From Atherix ibis (taxonomy: Eukaryota > Arthropoda > Insecta > Diptera > Athericidae), in contig OY282606.1 of the NCBI GenBank assembly GCA_958298945.1, positions 29,113,740 to 29,177,739 on the forward strand: a stretch of 64,000 bases of DNA, in the 5' to 3' direction. A program made the translations under genes and the position numbers. Positions 37,279-48,620 of the stretch are shown here, piece by piece. Position 1 is the stretch's first letter. Every line of letters begins with the position of its first letter. The notes beneath the pieces were generated by a model. The model worked only from the letters and a program-made list of their open reading frames with translations. It was not told the DNA's origin and ran no database searches.

Positions 37279-37879
37279 GCATTTAGATAAAATTTTGCTA
37301 CTTAAACAATGGCGAACTTTTATCGTTTGAATCTTGAAACTAACCACAACGAAAAGTTCCTATTCTCGGTGTTTAAAAAAAATCGATACAACTGTTAAGA
37401 GGGTGTTTTAATGGGTTTTGTACACTTTTCTAACATTTCTATCGATTCAGTTCGATTGTTTATTATTAGGTGACCTTAATAACTGATTAATTAATCGGCA
37501 CAAATAATTCGATTCCATTGAAGCAGATACATCTATTTATTTGACGTTTTTTCTCGCCCTTAGATTAATTAGGTCAAGTTTTCTTTAGTGTCAGAAAATA
37601 TAAATAGATCTAACAGTTTTTCGTTTAATTCCAATAATAAGTCTTGATAATCGTTCAATGTATACTATTTAAATGGGAAATTTTTCAATATGCATTTTCC
37701 ATTGTTATTTTCGATTTTAAGATATATTAAAATTTATAGTAATTTATTATAAGTGAAAACTAAAATATTTAAAATTCAGATTTTAATAAAAATTTATTTC
37801 ATTATATCGCTTGAAGAACCTTGCCATTATTATAATATTAGTTGGAATGTAGCATTATTGAAATGGGTGCCACGAGCAG
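37279..37879. other. AT-rich spacer
   Basis: Nothing recognised. Confidence 0.5.
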
Positions 37880-38345
37880 CCACGATTCAATTCTTTTTAT
37901 GTAATTTTTGATTTATTTTTCACATATTTTAGGCTGTAATTCGATCATCATTTTACGAATGTTAGTTTTTAAATGCTTTCAAATTTAAAAGTTGCCTGGG
38001 TAAACACGATCTTTTGCGTAGTCCCAACAAGAAAAAGTTCAATTCCATGATCTTGGACATCATCAATTCTAACAACTACGCCTCCTGATAACTTTTCGTG
38101 CAATCAAGAAAAAACTTTCTGTCCCGAAGTACAAGACAAAAAAAAAGTCAGTTATCGTATGGCCATAGTGCTTAGGATTGACGGTAACGGTATCTTGTTC
38201 TTCATTTTCAAAGAATTACGGTCTAATGACCGTCTTTTTGAATGGATGCAATAGCTTCTCTATAGTCACTTGTGGGTTTTCAGAGCCTCTTTGATTGTTA
38301 ACACATCACTGAAGAATTTTTTGTTGTTGAAAAATTAGCCTCCAT
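37880..38345 (-). mobile_element. Decayed DD41D-type element fragment
   Basis: Order and wording parallel 15240-15785: CACTTGTGGGTTTTCAGAGCC, GATTGTTAACACATC and CACTGAAGAA at the right, then a GACGTCC-like to TTTTGCGTAG stretch at the left. The protein reading is almost lost, so the call rests on nucleotide similarity to its sister copies. Confidence 0.55.
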
Positions 38346-38603
38346 ATTGTCAAATGGGAAACCTTAGTAAAATAATATATTAATTTTTGGACAGCTTTCG
38401 AATGGCAGGGCTATATTTGGATAGTCCTTTAATTTTATCAATCAATAAATAAAGTTGAGTTTTCAGAAAATATTTTAAATTTAAAAACAAAATTATTGTA
38501 ATTAAAGAAAATTTTGATAATTCGGATTGGATGTACCGCAATTGGGTATGATTTCCTCTTCGGTAACCAACTTCATTCTTCATGCCATTCCTATGGCGTA
38601 CAA

Positions 38604-39280
38604 CTTACTATCTCTCATAACCTAAATGAAAACCATTTAATCCAAAATTTATATTTGAATAGAACTCTTTCCATTTGGAAGCTCCTAGAAATAAAAACTT
38701 CTTTCTAAAAACCTCTCTTTAATTTTCTAAAATAATCTAATTCTAATTTTTCTCTCCAACTAACGCCCGACCACTCTCAATAGGCAACTGGCAATGCCAA
38801 CAAACAAAACAAACTAAAATTGCTCCACCACAATTCCATAACTAAAATCTCCGAGACTGGCTGCCGAAATAAAATTGTGTTCATGTTACCTTCACTCTTT
38901 GAGAGTAAACTAATCGATTTTTTTCCCTAAAGGTAATATAATTCCTGAGCAAAGGAATTACAAAGTCTCTAATATCCTAAATGAAGGCCATTTAATCCAA
39001 AATTTATTTTTGAATAGAACTGTTTCCATTTGGGAGCTCCTAGAAAAAACAACTTCTATCCCAAGACCTCTCTTTAATTTTTCTAAAATAATCTACTTCT
39101 AATTGTTCTCTCCAAATAACGCTCGACTACTCTCAATAGGTGACTGACAATGCGAACTAATAAACAAACTAAAATTGCTCCACCATAATTCCATAAACAA
39201 AATCTTCAAGACTTGCTGCCGAAATAAAAAAGTGTTCATGTTATCTTCACTCTTTGAGAGTTTTATTCCATAAAGGTAAT
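38604..39280 (+). repeat. Tandem duplication, two units of ~320 bp about 364 bp apart
   Basis: Units 38604-38921 and 38968-39279 align through CATTTAATCCAAAATTTAT, TTTCCATTTGG, CTCCTAGAAA, CTCTCAATAGG, AAATTGCTCCACCA and CTTCACTCTTTGAGAG. Content is C-rich on this strand and pyrimidine-rich, resembling decayed Jockey sequence, though no clear protein is readable. Confidence 0.85.
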
Positions 39281-39740
39281 ATTGTTCCTGACCAAACGAA
39301 TTACGAATAATCCTCATATAAGACCAAAAAGAATTTAACTTAGCAGATATTATCGACAACTGGACAACCTACCATTTTAGAATCAATTAGGCTTTGGAGT
39401 ACAACTTAGCGTTCCAATTATTCGAAAAATCGAATAATAATAAAGTTATACATCGAAACTCAAATGTTCTTTTTATTCATTATTTATAAGTTGCTCGTTA
39501 TAAAAAGTTCCAATTTTCTATAATTCAAACTTTTTATAACGAGCAACATATAATAACAAACAATCATAATCATTTTTGCTGTAAAAACTCGCATTGCTAA
39601 ACACTCATCGGCGCTTAATGAAAAATTGGCCAAAAGATCTTTCCAAACGTTAAAATGTCTTGTTAGCTATAGAGTCACCATAGATATTGGTATTTTTCTC
39701 CTCTTGATTATAGTATCTTTGTCATAATAACTACTTGTTA
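39240..39740 (+). mobile_element. Jockey-clade retrotransposon, 3' fragment
   Basis: Nucleotides at 39593-39735 (ACACTCATCGGCG, GTTAAAATGT, AGTATCTTTGTCATAA) match the 3' end of the copy at 30780 (31809-31915). The upstream protein trace is LWSTT-like, then IIRKIE-like, then LYIETQMFF, corresponding to the post-RT region. It is interrupted by a perfect hairpin at 39490. Confidence 0.7.
39490..39547. repeat. Perfect 20-bp inverted repeat with 18-bp loop
   Basis: GTTGCTCGTTATAAAAAGTT (39490-39509) is exactly reversed at 39528-39547. It lies within Jockey-derived sequence. Confidence 0.9.
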
Positions 39741-40432
39741 AATTTTATTCTTTTTTTGTAAGTAATCATTTTTTTTGCTTTTACAAAAAACTTTTTTGAT
39801 TACCATAACAAATGCGCTGAATTTTTTTCCTTAAAATTTTCAATCTCCTGTTTACCATTTAATTAATATTATCTCGAACATAAATATTATCTCGAACTCA
39901 TCTTAGTTGAATACGAGTGTGATTCAATTGAATTGATCCCATTGGAACAATTGAAAAAGTTTAAATCTTCATCCATATATCAATATTTTTATTCACTATG
40001 CTAATATTAATCTAAGTGCTACACATATCAGATACAATTTATATTCGAAATTATTCACCTCATTCAATTATTGTATCACTCGTCAAGCACTTTATTTATT
40101 TTCTGTTGAGTAGATGTGTTTATACAAGAACAGAAATAAATGTTCATGAATCGGTAAACAATAATCAAGTTATGTAATATCGTATTCCATTTGATGAATG
40201 TTACGAAAAGATGATTCTGATCATTTATATTCTATCGATTTAAAAAATCTATCCAGACAGAACTCAAGTAAGTACTATAAATGCAAAAGTATTTTCTGCA
40301 AAAGATGTTCGAATGATAAAAATATATGTGTGCGTTCCGATTTCATGTTAAAGGTACTCTTAAACTTATTGCAAATTGGAAAATTGTAGAAATTTTTTCA
40401 GGGCAAGTACGAATTCTTTTATATATGAAATA

Positions 40433-41295
40433 CGAGGTCTGTTCAAAAAGTATCGCGAATTTTGAATTCCCGCGGATGACGTATATTCGATTTTCGATTT
40501 TTTGTGGCGTTATGTTGGCACTCATATCTCTCACTTATGCCGACAAGTTCGGCCATTTCGAATGTTCAGTTAATTTTTGACAGCTGCTTTGCTTACACGT
40601 GTTTTGGCTCGTCTTCGATTTTTGCTCAATTTCGACCACAAACAGCATCGCATTAACATTGCTAAGGAGCTGTTGGACTCTGTCCGCAACGACCCAAATA
40701 TGCTCCAGAGGGTCATAACTGGTGACGAATCATGGGTGTATGGTTATGACGTTTATCATCCCAATGGAAGCTGCCGAACGAGTCAAGACCGAAAGAAGCG
40801 CCAAGTTCGGTCGAATGTGAAGGTTTTGCTTGCAGTTTTCTTCGATGGCAGGGGCGTGGTGCACCATGAGATCTTGCCACAGGGTAGAACAGTCAATAAG
40901 GAATATTACCTGCAAGTTATGCGCAAGTTGCGCGAACCAATCCGCCACAAACGCCCAGATTTGTGGAAGAACAAAAATTGGCTTTTGCCATTTTTAGCCA
41001 AAAACAACACACTAATAATGCCGCAGCCACCGTATTCCCCAGATCTGGCCGCCTGTGAAGTTTTCTTTTTCCCGAAACTGAAGAGACCCATGAAAGGACG
41101 ACGCTACGCTACGATTGAGGAAATAAAGACGGCATCGAAGGAGGAGCTGAACAAGATCACAAAAAATGATTTTTTGAATTGCTTCGAGGTTTGCCCAAAA
41201 ACGTTAGTGATTACTTTGAAGGGGACAAAATAGATATTCATGAAGAAATGAATAATTTTTCAAAAAACACACATATTCGCGAGATTTTCAGTACA
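40433..41295 (+). mobile_element. Mariner family A, internally deleted copy with long open reading frame
   Basis: Left end CGAGGTCTGTTCAAAAAGTA follows TA 40431-40432. The right end is degraded (TATTCGCGAGATTTTCAGTA). An open frame from ~40577 to 41233 holds FDHKQHRINIAKELLDSV, RVITGDESWVYGYDV (first Asp), SNVKVLLAVFFDGRGVVHHE, VNKEYYLQVMRKLREPIR, PPYSPDLAACEVFFFPKLK (third Asp of the LAPCD motif changed to Glu), and MKGRRYATIEEIKT. The DNA-binding domain and the second-Asp segment (HHDNAPAH of the family) are deleted. It cannot encode an active enzyme. Confidence 0.92.
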
Positions 41296-41299
41296 AGTT

Positions 41300-43248
41300 T
41301 CAAGCCATGTCTGGTAGTTACGCGACACTACAGAGCGTGATAAGTAAAGTTAAGTGTTCGGGTCCATAAGCCCATATAGGTTTGAGATAGCAAAAACGAT
41401 ATTTATTAGAGTATATAAGATAAAAATATGTGGCCGTGCCCCACTGAAAATCTTATGGTATGTTAAAAATATCTGCTAAGATGTTTGACCACAAATGGTT
41501 CTTCAAAATTCATATTCCAAAATTTGATAAAAAAAATAAAATTAGCAGATATTTTTAATATAAAATTTTCATAAAGCTACGGCCTTATATTTTTATTTTA
41601 TATACTTTACTAAATATGTAGGTAATAATATCTTTTTTACGATTTTAAAGATAAAAAATTTTTAGGTTTTTGAAAAAAAAACGCAAGTTCATGAAAAGCT
41701 CTTGTCATCACCTACGTGTATATTACTGAATGACAAATTTATTTTTTTTTCAAATAAAAAATTATTTTCATAAATTTTCTTCTCAACTAGTGTTAAAAAC
41801 ACTTAATTGATAAATAAAAAATGAATGTTTTTTTTTGCATTGAAAATAATTATTAATACATAAAATAATTGTAAATTTGATTACCCATTTATTAAATAAA
41901 AATTATACAATTTTGTTAAATGATTATCCATTTATAAATTAGACATGTTCCGAATTGGCGCCATAAACTAGGTCTTAAATATTGTCGAATTTATTTTAAA
42001 TAATTTTTTGAATTGTCATCATATATTATATATAAAAATTGCGAAAAAGTTTCATGAAAATGCTAAAAAGCACAATAAACTCATTATAGTCAAGAAAATA
42101 GTAAACATTCGAACAAAATCACATCAACAAATTCTATTCTAAAAATAATCTTGTACACAAATTCTTGCAACTCTTTTAATAATTATTACAAATCTTATAT
42201 GCCGTCAATGTGCTAGTTTAAGAATATTATTACTTTGAACTTGATGTGAAATTTTTCTATTTCCGTTAACAGTTTACAAAAATGTAGTCCTTATGGCAAA
42301 TAGAAAAGATTTCGTTGGTTAAGATTCGATTTAAATTAATACAGAAAAATTGTTCATGTTCATATGTGCACCATGGCAGCAGTTTTCAATCTACTTATAG
42401 AGTTCCTTTTAAATATTTACTCAAACTTTTACTTTTTTGATTATAATAATTACGATGGCAACCATGTTTATTTAGAAAATTACATCTTGATTGTGGGCTT
42501 AAAAGAGGCAGTTTTAATAATTTCATATATTTAGAAATTTATTCAAAAAAAAAATATCTTCAGCATATAATAATTGGTAAGATAATACCTTGACATATAA
42601 TTCATATGATTATGATTTATGATGCTTTCTACGAAATGTGGGTGATTTTTTTTTATTGTAAAAAGTAATGAGACCGATTTTTTTATTCAATTTTACCGAA
42701 AAGTTTTTACACTCCTTTAGATGTTATTGACTGTACCAAGGAGACGTTGTTTCGATTGAAAATATGACACACGGACTAGAAGCTGGTAAATATGGAAACT
42801 GGAAAATTCTTTTGTAGTCATCCAAGTTATCTACAATGTCCAATATTAAGCGAAGAAGTCCATTTCTGATACTTAAAAATATTTCTTTAAAAAAAAAGTC
42901 CTTTTTAGTACAGAGAAAGATTCTTGAAAGTTTACACCAGTTTTCGATATTGAAGGACTTGCCTTAGATTCTTCAAAAATGTTTTAATACAAAATTTGAT
43001 GGCATACCCTCTTTTCAAATTTCGGTGTTTTTTTTTGCATTTTATACTATACGTCTAGGACTACCAAATAAGCTACGTGAAAAAAAGTCCGCTGTAATGT
43101 CAGTCGCATCAATTTTCTGCCACAACAAATTTGCATAAGAAGAACCTAAGAAAGACTTTTTTACAGAAGAACCTAAGAAAGACTTAAGAAAAGAAAATCT
43201 CTAAGTAAATGCATTTTAAATAATTAATATTCTTTGCCTTTCTAAATA
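41300..43248. other. AT-rich spacer
   Basis: Nothing recognised except an unassigned GC-balanced patch at about 41306-41400. Confidence 0.5.
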
Positions 43249-44216
43249 TTGCATTTTCCGGAAAGTAAGTTTCCCAACAGAGGATTTAATTGTGTTTTTT
43301 CACAACAAACTTCACACTTAAGCCGCATAATCATATGTATTTTGACAGCTGACATAGCAAGGTTTGCTTGTGAAAAAATTCGATTGATTCTGGATATTAG
43401 TTTTTGGTTGATACCCTTTTAAATATGGAAAGTGAAAAACAGCATTTTCGGCATATTTTACTTTTTTAGTATAGAAAAGATTAAAATGCTATTCAAGCAA
43501 TAAAAAAATTATCCGATGTGTATGGAGAAAATGTGTTAAGTGAACGCCAGTGCCAAAACTGATTTGCAAAATTGCGATCCGACAATTTTGATCTCGAAGA
43601 TGCACCACATTCTGAAAGGTCAGTTGAAACTGATGAAGACACAATAAGGGCATTTATTGATGCAAACCGTAGAATAACAACTCGTGTGATCGCTGAGAGA
43701 TTAAATTTACCGAATTCAACCATTCATGATCATTTGAAACGGTTAGGTTTAATCTCAAAGCTCGACATATGGGTTCCTCATCTTCTTACGGAAAAAAATT
43801 TGTGCCGTCGCATTGACGTTTGTGATTTGCTTCTCAAACGCCAAGAAAATGATCCATTTTTGAAGTGTATCATCATTGGGGACGAGAAATGGGTTGTCTA
43901 CAACAATGTTAGGCGCAAAGATCCTGGAGTAGGAAAGATGAACCGGCTCCGATTATCATTTTTCCCGGTCTCTACAAAATTTTTTAGATGGTAAAACGTT
44001 TAATTCAAATGAGGAGGTCAAAAATCACTTGGATCAGTTTTTTGCCAGCAAGGAACAAAAAATTTATGAGCGTGGAATCATGCTACTGCCAGACAGATGG
44101 AAAAGGGTATTGGATCAGACTGGACAATATTTAATTGAATAAAATATTAATTCACTATAAGAAAATCGTCTTTCATTTTTATTTTTATAAACGAAATTAC
44201 TTTCCGAACAACCCAA
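43249..44216 (+). mobile_element. Cecropia/lineata-like mariner, internally deleted
   Basis: Right end reversed is TTGGGTTGTTCGGAAAGTAA. The left end TTGCATTTTCCGGAAAGTAA is a degraded partner. Coding begins at ATG 43424 (MESEKQHFRHILLF), with several early stops, then an open frame at 43572-43994: ITTRVIAERLNLPNSTIHDH, KLDIWVPHLLTEKN, and KCIIIGDEKWVVYNN (first Asp). Reading then jumps to DGKTFNSNEEVKNHLDQFF and GIMLLPDRWKRVLDQTGQYL at the end. The central part with the second and third Asp is deleted. Related to the copy at 11131. Confidence 0.9.
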
Positions 44217-46600
44217 TTTTATAGTATAATTTTTAGAAAGTATTAGTAGCTTCGCGATATATTTCTGAATTTATTAAAAATAATATTCAAATAAGCTCAA
44301 ATAGGTTCGTTATAATTTTCTATATAAAAAAAACAAGTAAAAACTTTTTTAATTATCTTTTCTATTAAATTAAATAACTATACGTATAAAAATATTATAT
44401 ATACTCAAAAAGAATGTATTGTAAATGAAATCTTAATTTATTATTTTGCAATAAAACAATTTTTTTTTTAAAACAAACGAAAGTTTTTAAATAAAATTTT
44501 TATGTATAATTTATAACATAGTTTTTAAGTATTGATTAGAAAAACTGTATTTATATAGAACTTTTATTATTGATTATTATCATGTGAATATATATTAAAT
44601 AAAATATGAAAAAGAATAAGTTCACATCACTCGTTCCTACAATATATTGTATTAAATTCCGTTCACATTGAAAATTTCTTATAATTTTATTCAAATGATT
44701 ATGAGCACTTTCACTTGTGTTGTTCACAATTTTATAGCTAATAAAAATGTTTATGCAAAATAATGACAAAATTTTTGAATTTATTATAAAACTGACACCA
44801 TTATTACTGTTTTAACAAGAAAAAAAAGAAGAAAATCTTTTTATCGATAAAAGTATATATATGCCACAAGTGTATTATTAAAGAATGAAAATCAAATCCA
44901 TTATTATGGAACTAAACACTAAACTTTTGAAAGGTTGACAAACGTATTTGCGTGACTAAAAGTTTATCAAGTTCAACGTTGTAGGAGTTGAAAATTTATA
45001 AAAAGTGAAAATGTTTAAGAAAAAAAAACTCAAGTGGCTTAAATTGACTACTTGGCTTCTTAGTAAACTTTTGTCATCAACGATTTTTTGTCACGTGCAA
45101 AAAAAATACCTTAAGATATACACATTTAGGACAATTTTAGATTATTCTTTTTTTTTTACAATAATAATTTTAGATTAATCATTAATTAATCAGTTATTTA
45201 CAAAACATAGTGTAAAATTGTTTTTTAATATAGGAAATTACGAAAAAATTATTGTTATCGAAATAATTATTCTCGTTGAAAAAAAAATTACAATAAAATT
45301 TAATGCAAATTATGCATAGTTGTTGCTTCTACTTCCAGCATTTTTTTTTTTTGGGGAATCACTTTCAATTAAATTAATTAAGAATTTTATAACATTAATA
45401 AATTAAAACTTATTGTATATATATTTAACGTACTTAGGTTGATCCAAAATACCATTTAAGCGCATATCCTTTATTATAAAAATAACAAAAATTTAATAAT
45501 ATGAAAAATTAAATTATATTTTATTAAAAAATGATCACTTTAAAAGAGTTTCCACTTGAGCATAACATAATCCATCATATTTTTTTTTATACAAAAATTT
45601 ACTTAATTTATTTGAAGAATAATCAAAATCACTATTATTTATTTTTAATCACAAAATTAATTTTTATTTAATTTTTCCTTTTTTTTTTTTAGTTAATCAA
45701 TTGCAATTAAATTGAATTATTTTTCTTGAAATTCATTCTATTTTATTTATTCTAAGAATGGTGGTACATTTTTATCTTAAAAAAATCAAAAAGCTTTACT
45801 GTCTATACTAAACTAAACTTAAGCTATGCTATTTGAAAACTACATGTCGGTCGGATAATGCCAAAACTGTTCGTACTCTTTGATGTTATGACAAAATTAA
45901 CAAGATTTAATGATTTAATTTAATCAACGAATAAATTTGTTGAAATGAACTTTGGTTCATGGAATCAAATTTCACGACCAATGAATATGAGTACAAAGAT
46001 AAATTCATCTTTGCAAATATTTCAATTTTATTATTTTATATTTAAATGAATCTAATCTTGGTTGGAAACATGACTTGATAGAATTTTACAGCTACTTAAT
46101 TTAGCTTAAGAATATTAACGAAAATATTTTTGTTTACCATATAAACGAACATGATGTCATATAATTTTTTGCCGTGACTGTGTTATATTTAAGTTTAGAA
46201 GCTTACATGAGCTTCATGTAGTTTTATTTTCAAAGTTTTAAGCAAAATTATTATAGAAAATTTTATTCAAATTATTTATTTATATTTCGATGATTGCTAA
46301 TACCATATAATTTAATTTAAAGAACATTATCAAAATTTATAGCTATTGATGTTGTTCGGTGAACGTTAAATTGTCCGTAAAAGAAAATTAATTTTGTCGG
46401 CGGAACTTCTAAGAACGGAGAATTGACTTTAATGGAATAATTGTCACTAAATTTTATAATGCACATTAATATGGTCAACTGCTTGAATAAAAATTTATAT
46501 ATAAAAATATCTTTCAATTTAGCATTAAACTATGTAGTAAAGGGTTATTCAATATGTGCTTGGTAAAAGTCAAGTTAAAGTAGTAATCTTGAAATACACA
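44217..46600. other. AT-rich spacer
   Basis: Long stretch with A/T runs. No coding trace or element recognised. Confidence 0.6.
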
Positions 46601-46652
46601 TTTCGATGATTTTATTATATTGCTTAGACCTTGCAATTGTGCATAGAATATA

Positions 46653-47946
46653 CGTAGGCTACTATATATATTTCTGGCCTAGGCAACACTAAGTGTTGCC
46701 AGGTGCGATCTGACATTTCCATTGGAAAGTTTGACATTTTTTAGCATAAACGTACTCAGAACGTTTTGACGTACGACTATCATTTGTGTTGTTTACAGTG
46801 ACTTGAAAAAATCAATTTGGCAAAAAAATGGAATTAACTCGTGAACATTTTCGTGCGATCATTTTTCACAACTTTCGACGTGGATTATCACGACAAGAGT
46901 GCATCGATGAACTTAAATCTTTGTATGGCTATGAAGCACCATCCTATAGCACTGTGAAAAACTGGTACAACGAATTCAATCGTGGCCGACGCTCGCTCAA
47001 AGACGAATTCCGTGAAGGTCGTCCAAAAACAGCCGTTGTTCCAGAAAACATCGATGCCGTACGTGAACTGATAATGCAAGACCGTCATGTGACATACCGT
47101 GAGATAGAGGCATGCCTAGGCATTTCTCCCACCAGCATACATTCGATATTGCATGAACACCTGGCCGTAAAAAAGGTTTGTTCTCGTTGGATCCCGCACA
47201 ATTTGACAATCGCTCAAAAAAAGGCTCGTGTGGATTGGTGTAAAGAAATGCTGAAAAAATACGATCGCGGTGCTTCAAAAGACGTTTATAAGATCGTCAC
47301 AGGTGACGAATCATGGATCTATGCGTATGAGCCCGAAACAAAACAGCAATCGACCGTGTGGGTCTTCCAAGACGAGTCAAATCCAACGAAAGTTGTTCGT
47401 GGAAGAAGCACTTCGAAGCAAATGGTCGCTTGTTTCTTTGGCAAAACTGGTCATGTGGCGACTGTTCCGCTTGTGCAACGTAGGACGGTCAATTCTGAGT
47501 GGTACACCACCATTTGTTTGCCTGAAGTCTTCGGAGAAATTCGAAAAACGAACAAGAGAAGTCGAATCATTGTGCACCATGACAATGCGAGCTCTCACAC
47601 ATCGGCTCAAACCAGCGCCTTTTTGACCGGACAAAACGTCGAATTGATGGGTCATCCTCCGTACAGCCCTGACTTGGCACCCAATGACTTCTTTTTATTC
47701 CCACACATCAAGAAAAAAATGCGTGGTCAACGATTTTCGTCGCCAGAAGATGCTGTTGAAGCATTCAAAAACCATGTTTTGGAGGTGTCTCAATCGGAGT
47801 GGAAAAAGTGCTTCGAAAATTGGTTTGAGCGCATGCAAAAGTGTATAAATCTTGATGGAGAATATTTTGAAAAACAATAAAACCTTTTTCGTTGATAAAT
47901 ATTCGCATTTTCATTATTAGGCCAGAAATATATATAGTAGCCCACG
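46653..47946 (+). mobile_element. Complete mariner transposon (1,294 bp)
   Basis: Terminal inverted repeats: left CGTAGGCTACTATATATATT.. through CTGGCCTA, right the same reversed with one difference near the tip. Together they give a ~29-bp repeat (46653-46681 and 47918-47946). A TA lies on each side (46651-46652 and 47947-47948), as expected for mariner insertion. It carries one uninterrupted transposase gene. It sits in the 3' end of a decayed Tc1-like element. Confidence 0.96.
46828..47880 (+). CDS. Mariner transposase, intact, DD34D
   Basis: 350 residues, the usual mariner length, with no stop or frameshift. It binds the element's ends and cuts and rejoins DNA at TA. N-terminal half (about residues 1-110): two helix-turn-helix motifs, with FRRGLSRQECIDELKSLYG and then VTYREIEACLGISPTSIHSI. 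WIPHNLT links to the catalytic domain. First Asp in IVTGDESWIYAYEP, second in IVHHDNASSHTSAQ, third in HPPYSPDLAPNDFFLFP. There are 34 residues between the second and third, the mariner DD34D spacing. The chosen start MELTREHFR is the only one that keeps the full N-terminal helix, and it lies 175 bp from the left end. The TAA stop is 66 bp from the right end. Subfamily not assigned with certainty. Activity is inferred, not shown. Confidence 0.96.
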   Translation: MELTREHFRAIIFHNFRRGLSRQECIDELKSLYGYEAPSYSTVKNWYNEFNRGRRSLKDEFREGRPKTAVVPENIDAVRELIMQDRHVTYREIEACLGISPTSIHSILHEHLAVKKVCSRWIPHNLTIAQKKARVDWCKEMLKKYDRGASKDVYKIVTGDESWIYAYEPETKQQSTVWVFQDESNPTKVVRGRSTSKQMVACFFGKTGHVATVPLVQRRTVNSEWYTTICLPEVFGEIRKTNKRSRIIVHHDNASSHTSAQTSAFLTGQNVELMGHPPYSPDLAPNDFFLFPHIKKKMRGQRFSSPEDAVEAFKNHVLEVSQSEWKKCFENWFERMQKCINLDGEYFEKQ

Positions 47947-47948
47947 TA

Positions 47949-48620
47949 ACAGCATCCAAATGCTGAGAACGAGACTTTATGCAGAACTCGATCTTTTTGA
48001 GGTTATTTTTGATAACTTTTGTAAAAATTTCGCGCTGCAATTGGGCCCTTGCTTGAATAATGTCGATTTTTAAATGATGTACACATAAGGTTTGTGAATT
48101 GGCTGCGTAAGCCAGATTTTTGTAAACGCAAATTTTTTTAGAATTTGTGGAGTAATTCCAAGAAAGTTTGCCCAGGGGGACTGTTGGCTTATTGGATTCT
48201 GTGCTCTTAGCCTTACACGCCAACTCATCCTATAAATACTCAATGGAAGAGAGATCTGGTGACTGTGGTGGCCGCATCATCCTTGTCCGAGGAATCTCAA
48301 ATATATTCTAAAACCCTTCTTTGTAAGTTTTCCCGTTTTACTAACAAGGTCTACTTGTGAAAGTGCATTGGAGCATTTGAACTCATCGCCGCCATCATGT
48401 CTTACCGTGTCAACCACGCAGCTCTATTACATCGTCGCTTTAAACACGCGCCATATTTGGACTTATCATGGTTCCAATAACCAATGTTGGTGATATTTTG
48501 GCCATACCAACCTTTTCTTCTTCTGCCTCCCTCATCAGACCTGTCTCCCTCAACCAGTATTTCACAGATGACTGAATTTACCCATTATATTACCCATTAT
48601 AATGGAGCTTGTTTTTCAGA
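47949..48620 (-). mobile_element. Decayed Tc1-like element, C-terminal part
   Basis: On the - strand: MMRPPQSPDLSSIEYL, then a stop in place of Trp, then DELACKAK. This is the WPxQSPDLNPIExLW block with the catalytic Glu. Downstream FTKVIKNNLKKIEF and KSRSQHLDAV match the C-terminal tail of Tc1 transposases. The intact mariner at 46653 is inserted just after this tail. GC-richer than surroundings. Upstream parts (to ~48600) are only weakly readable. Confidence 0.75.

Noticed and set aside
47377..47655. 92-codon - strand frame within the intact mariner
   Set aside because: Shadow of the transposase gene.
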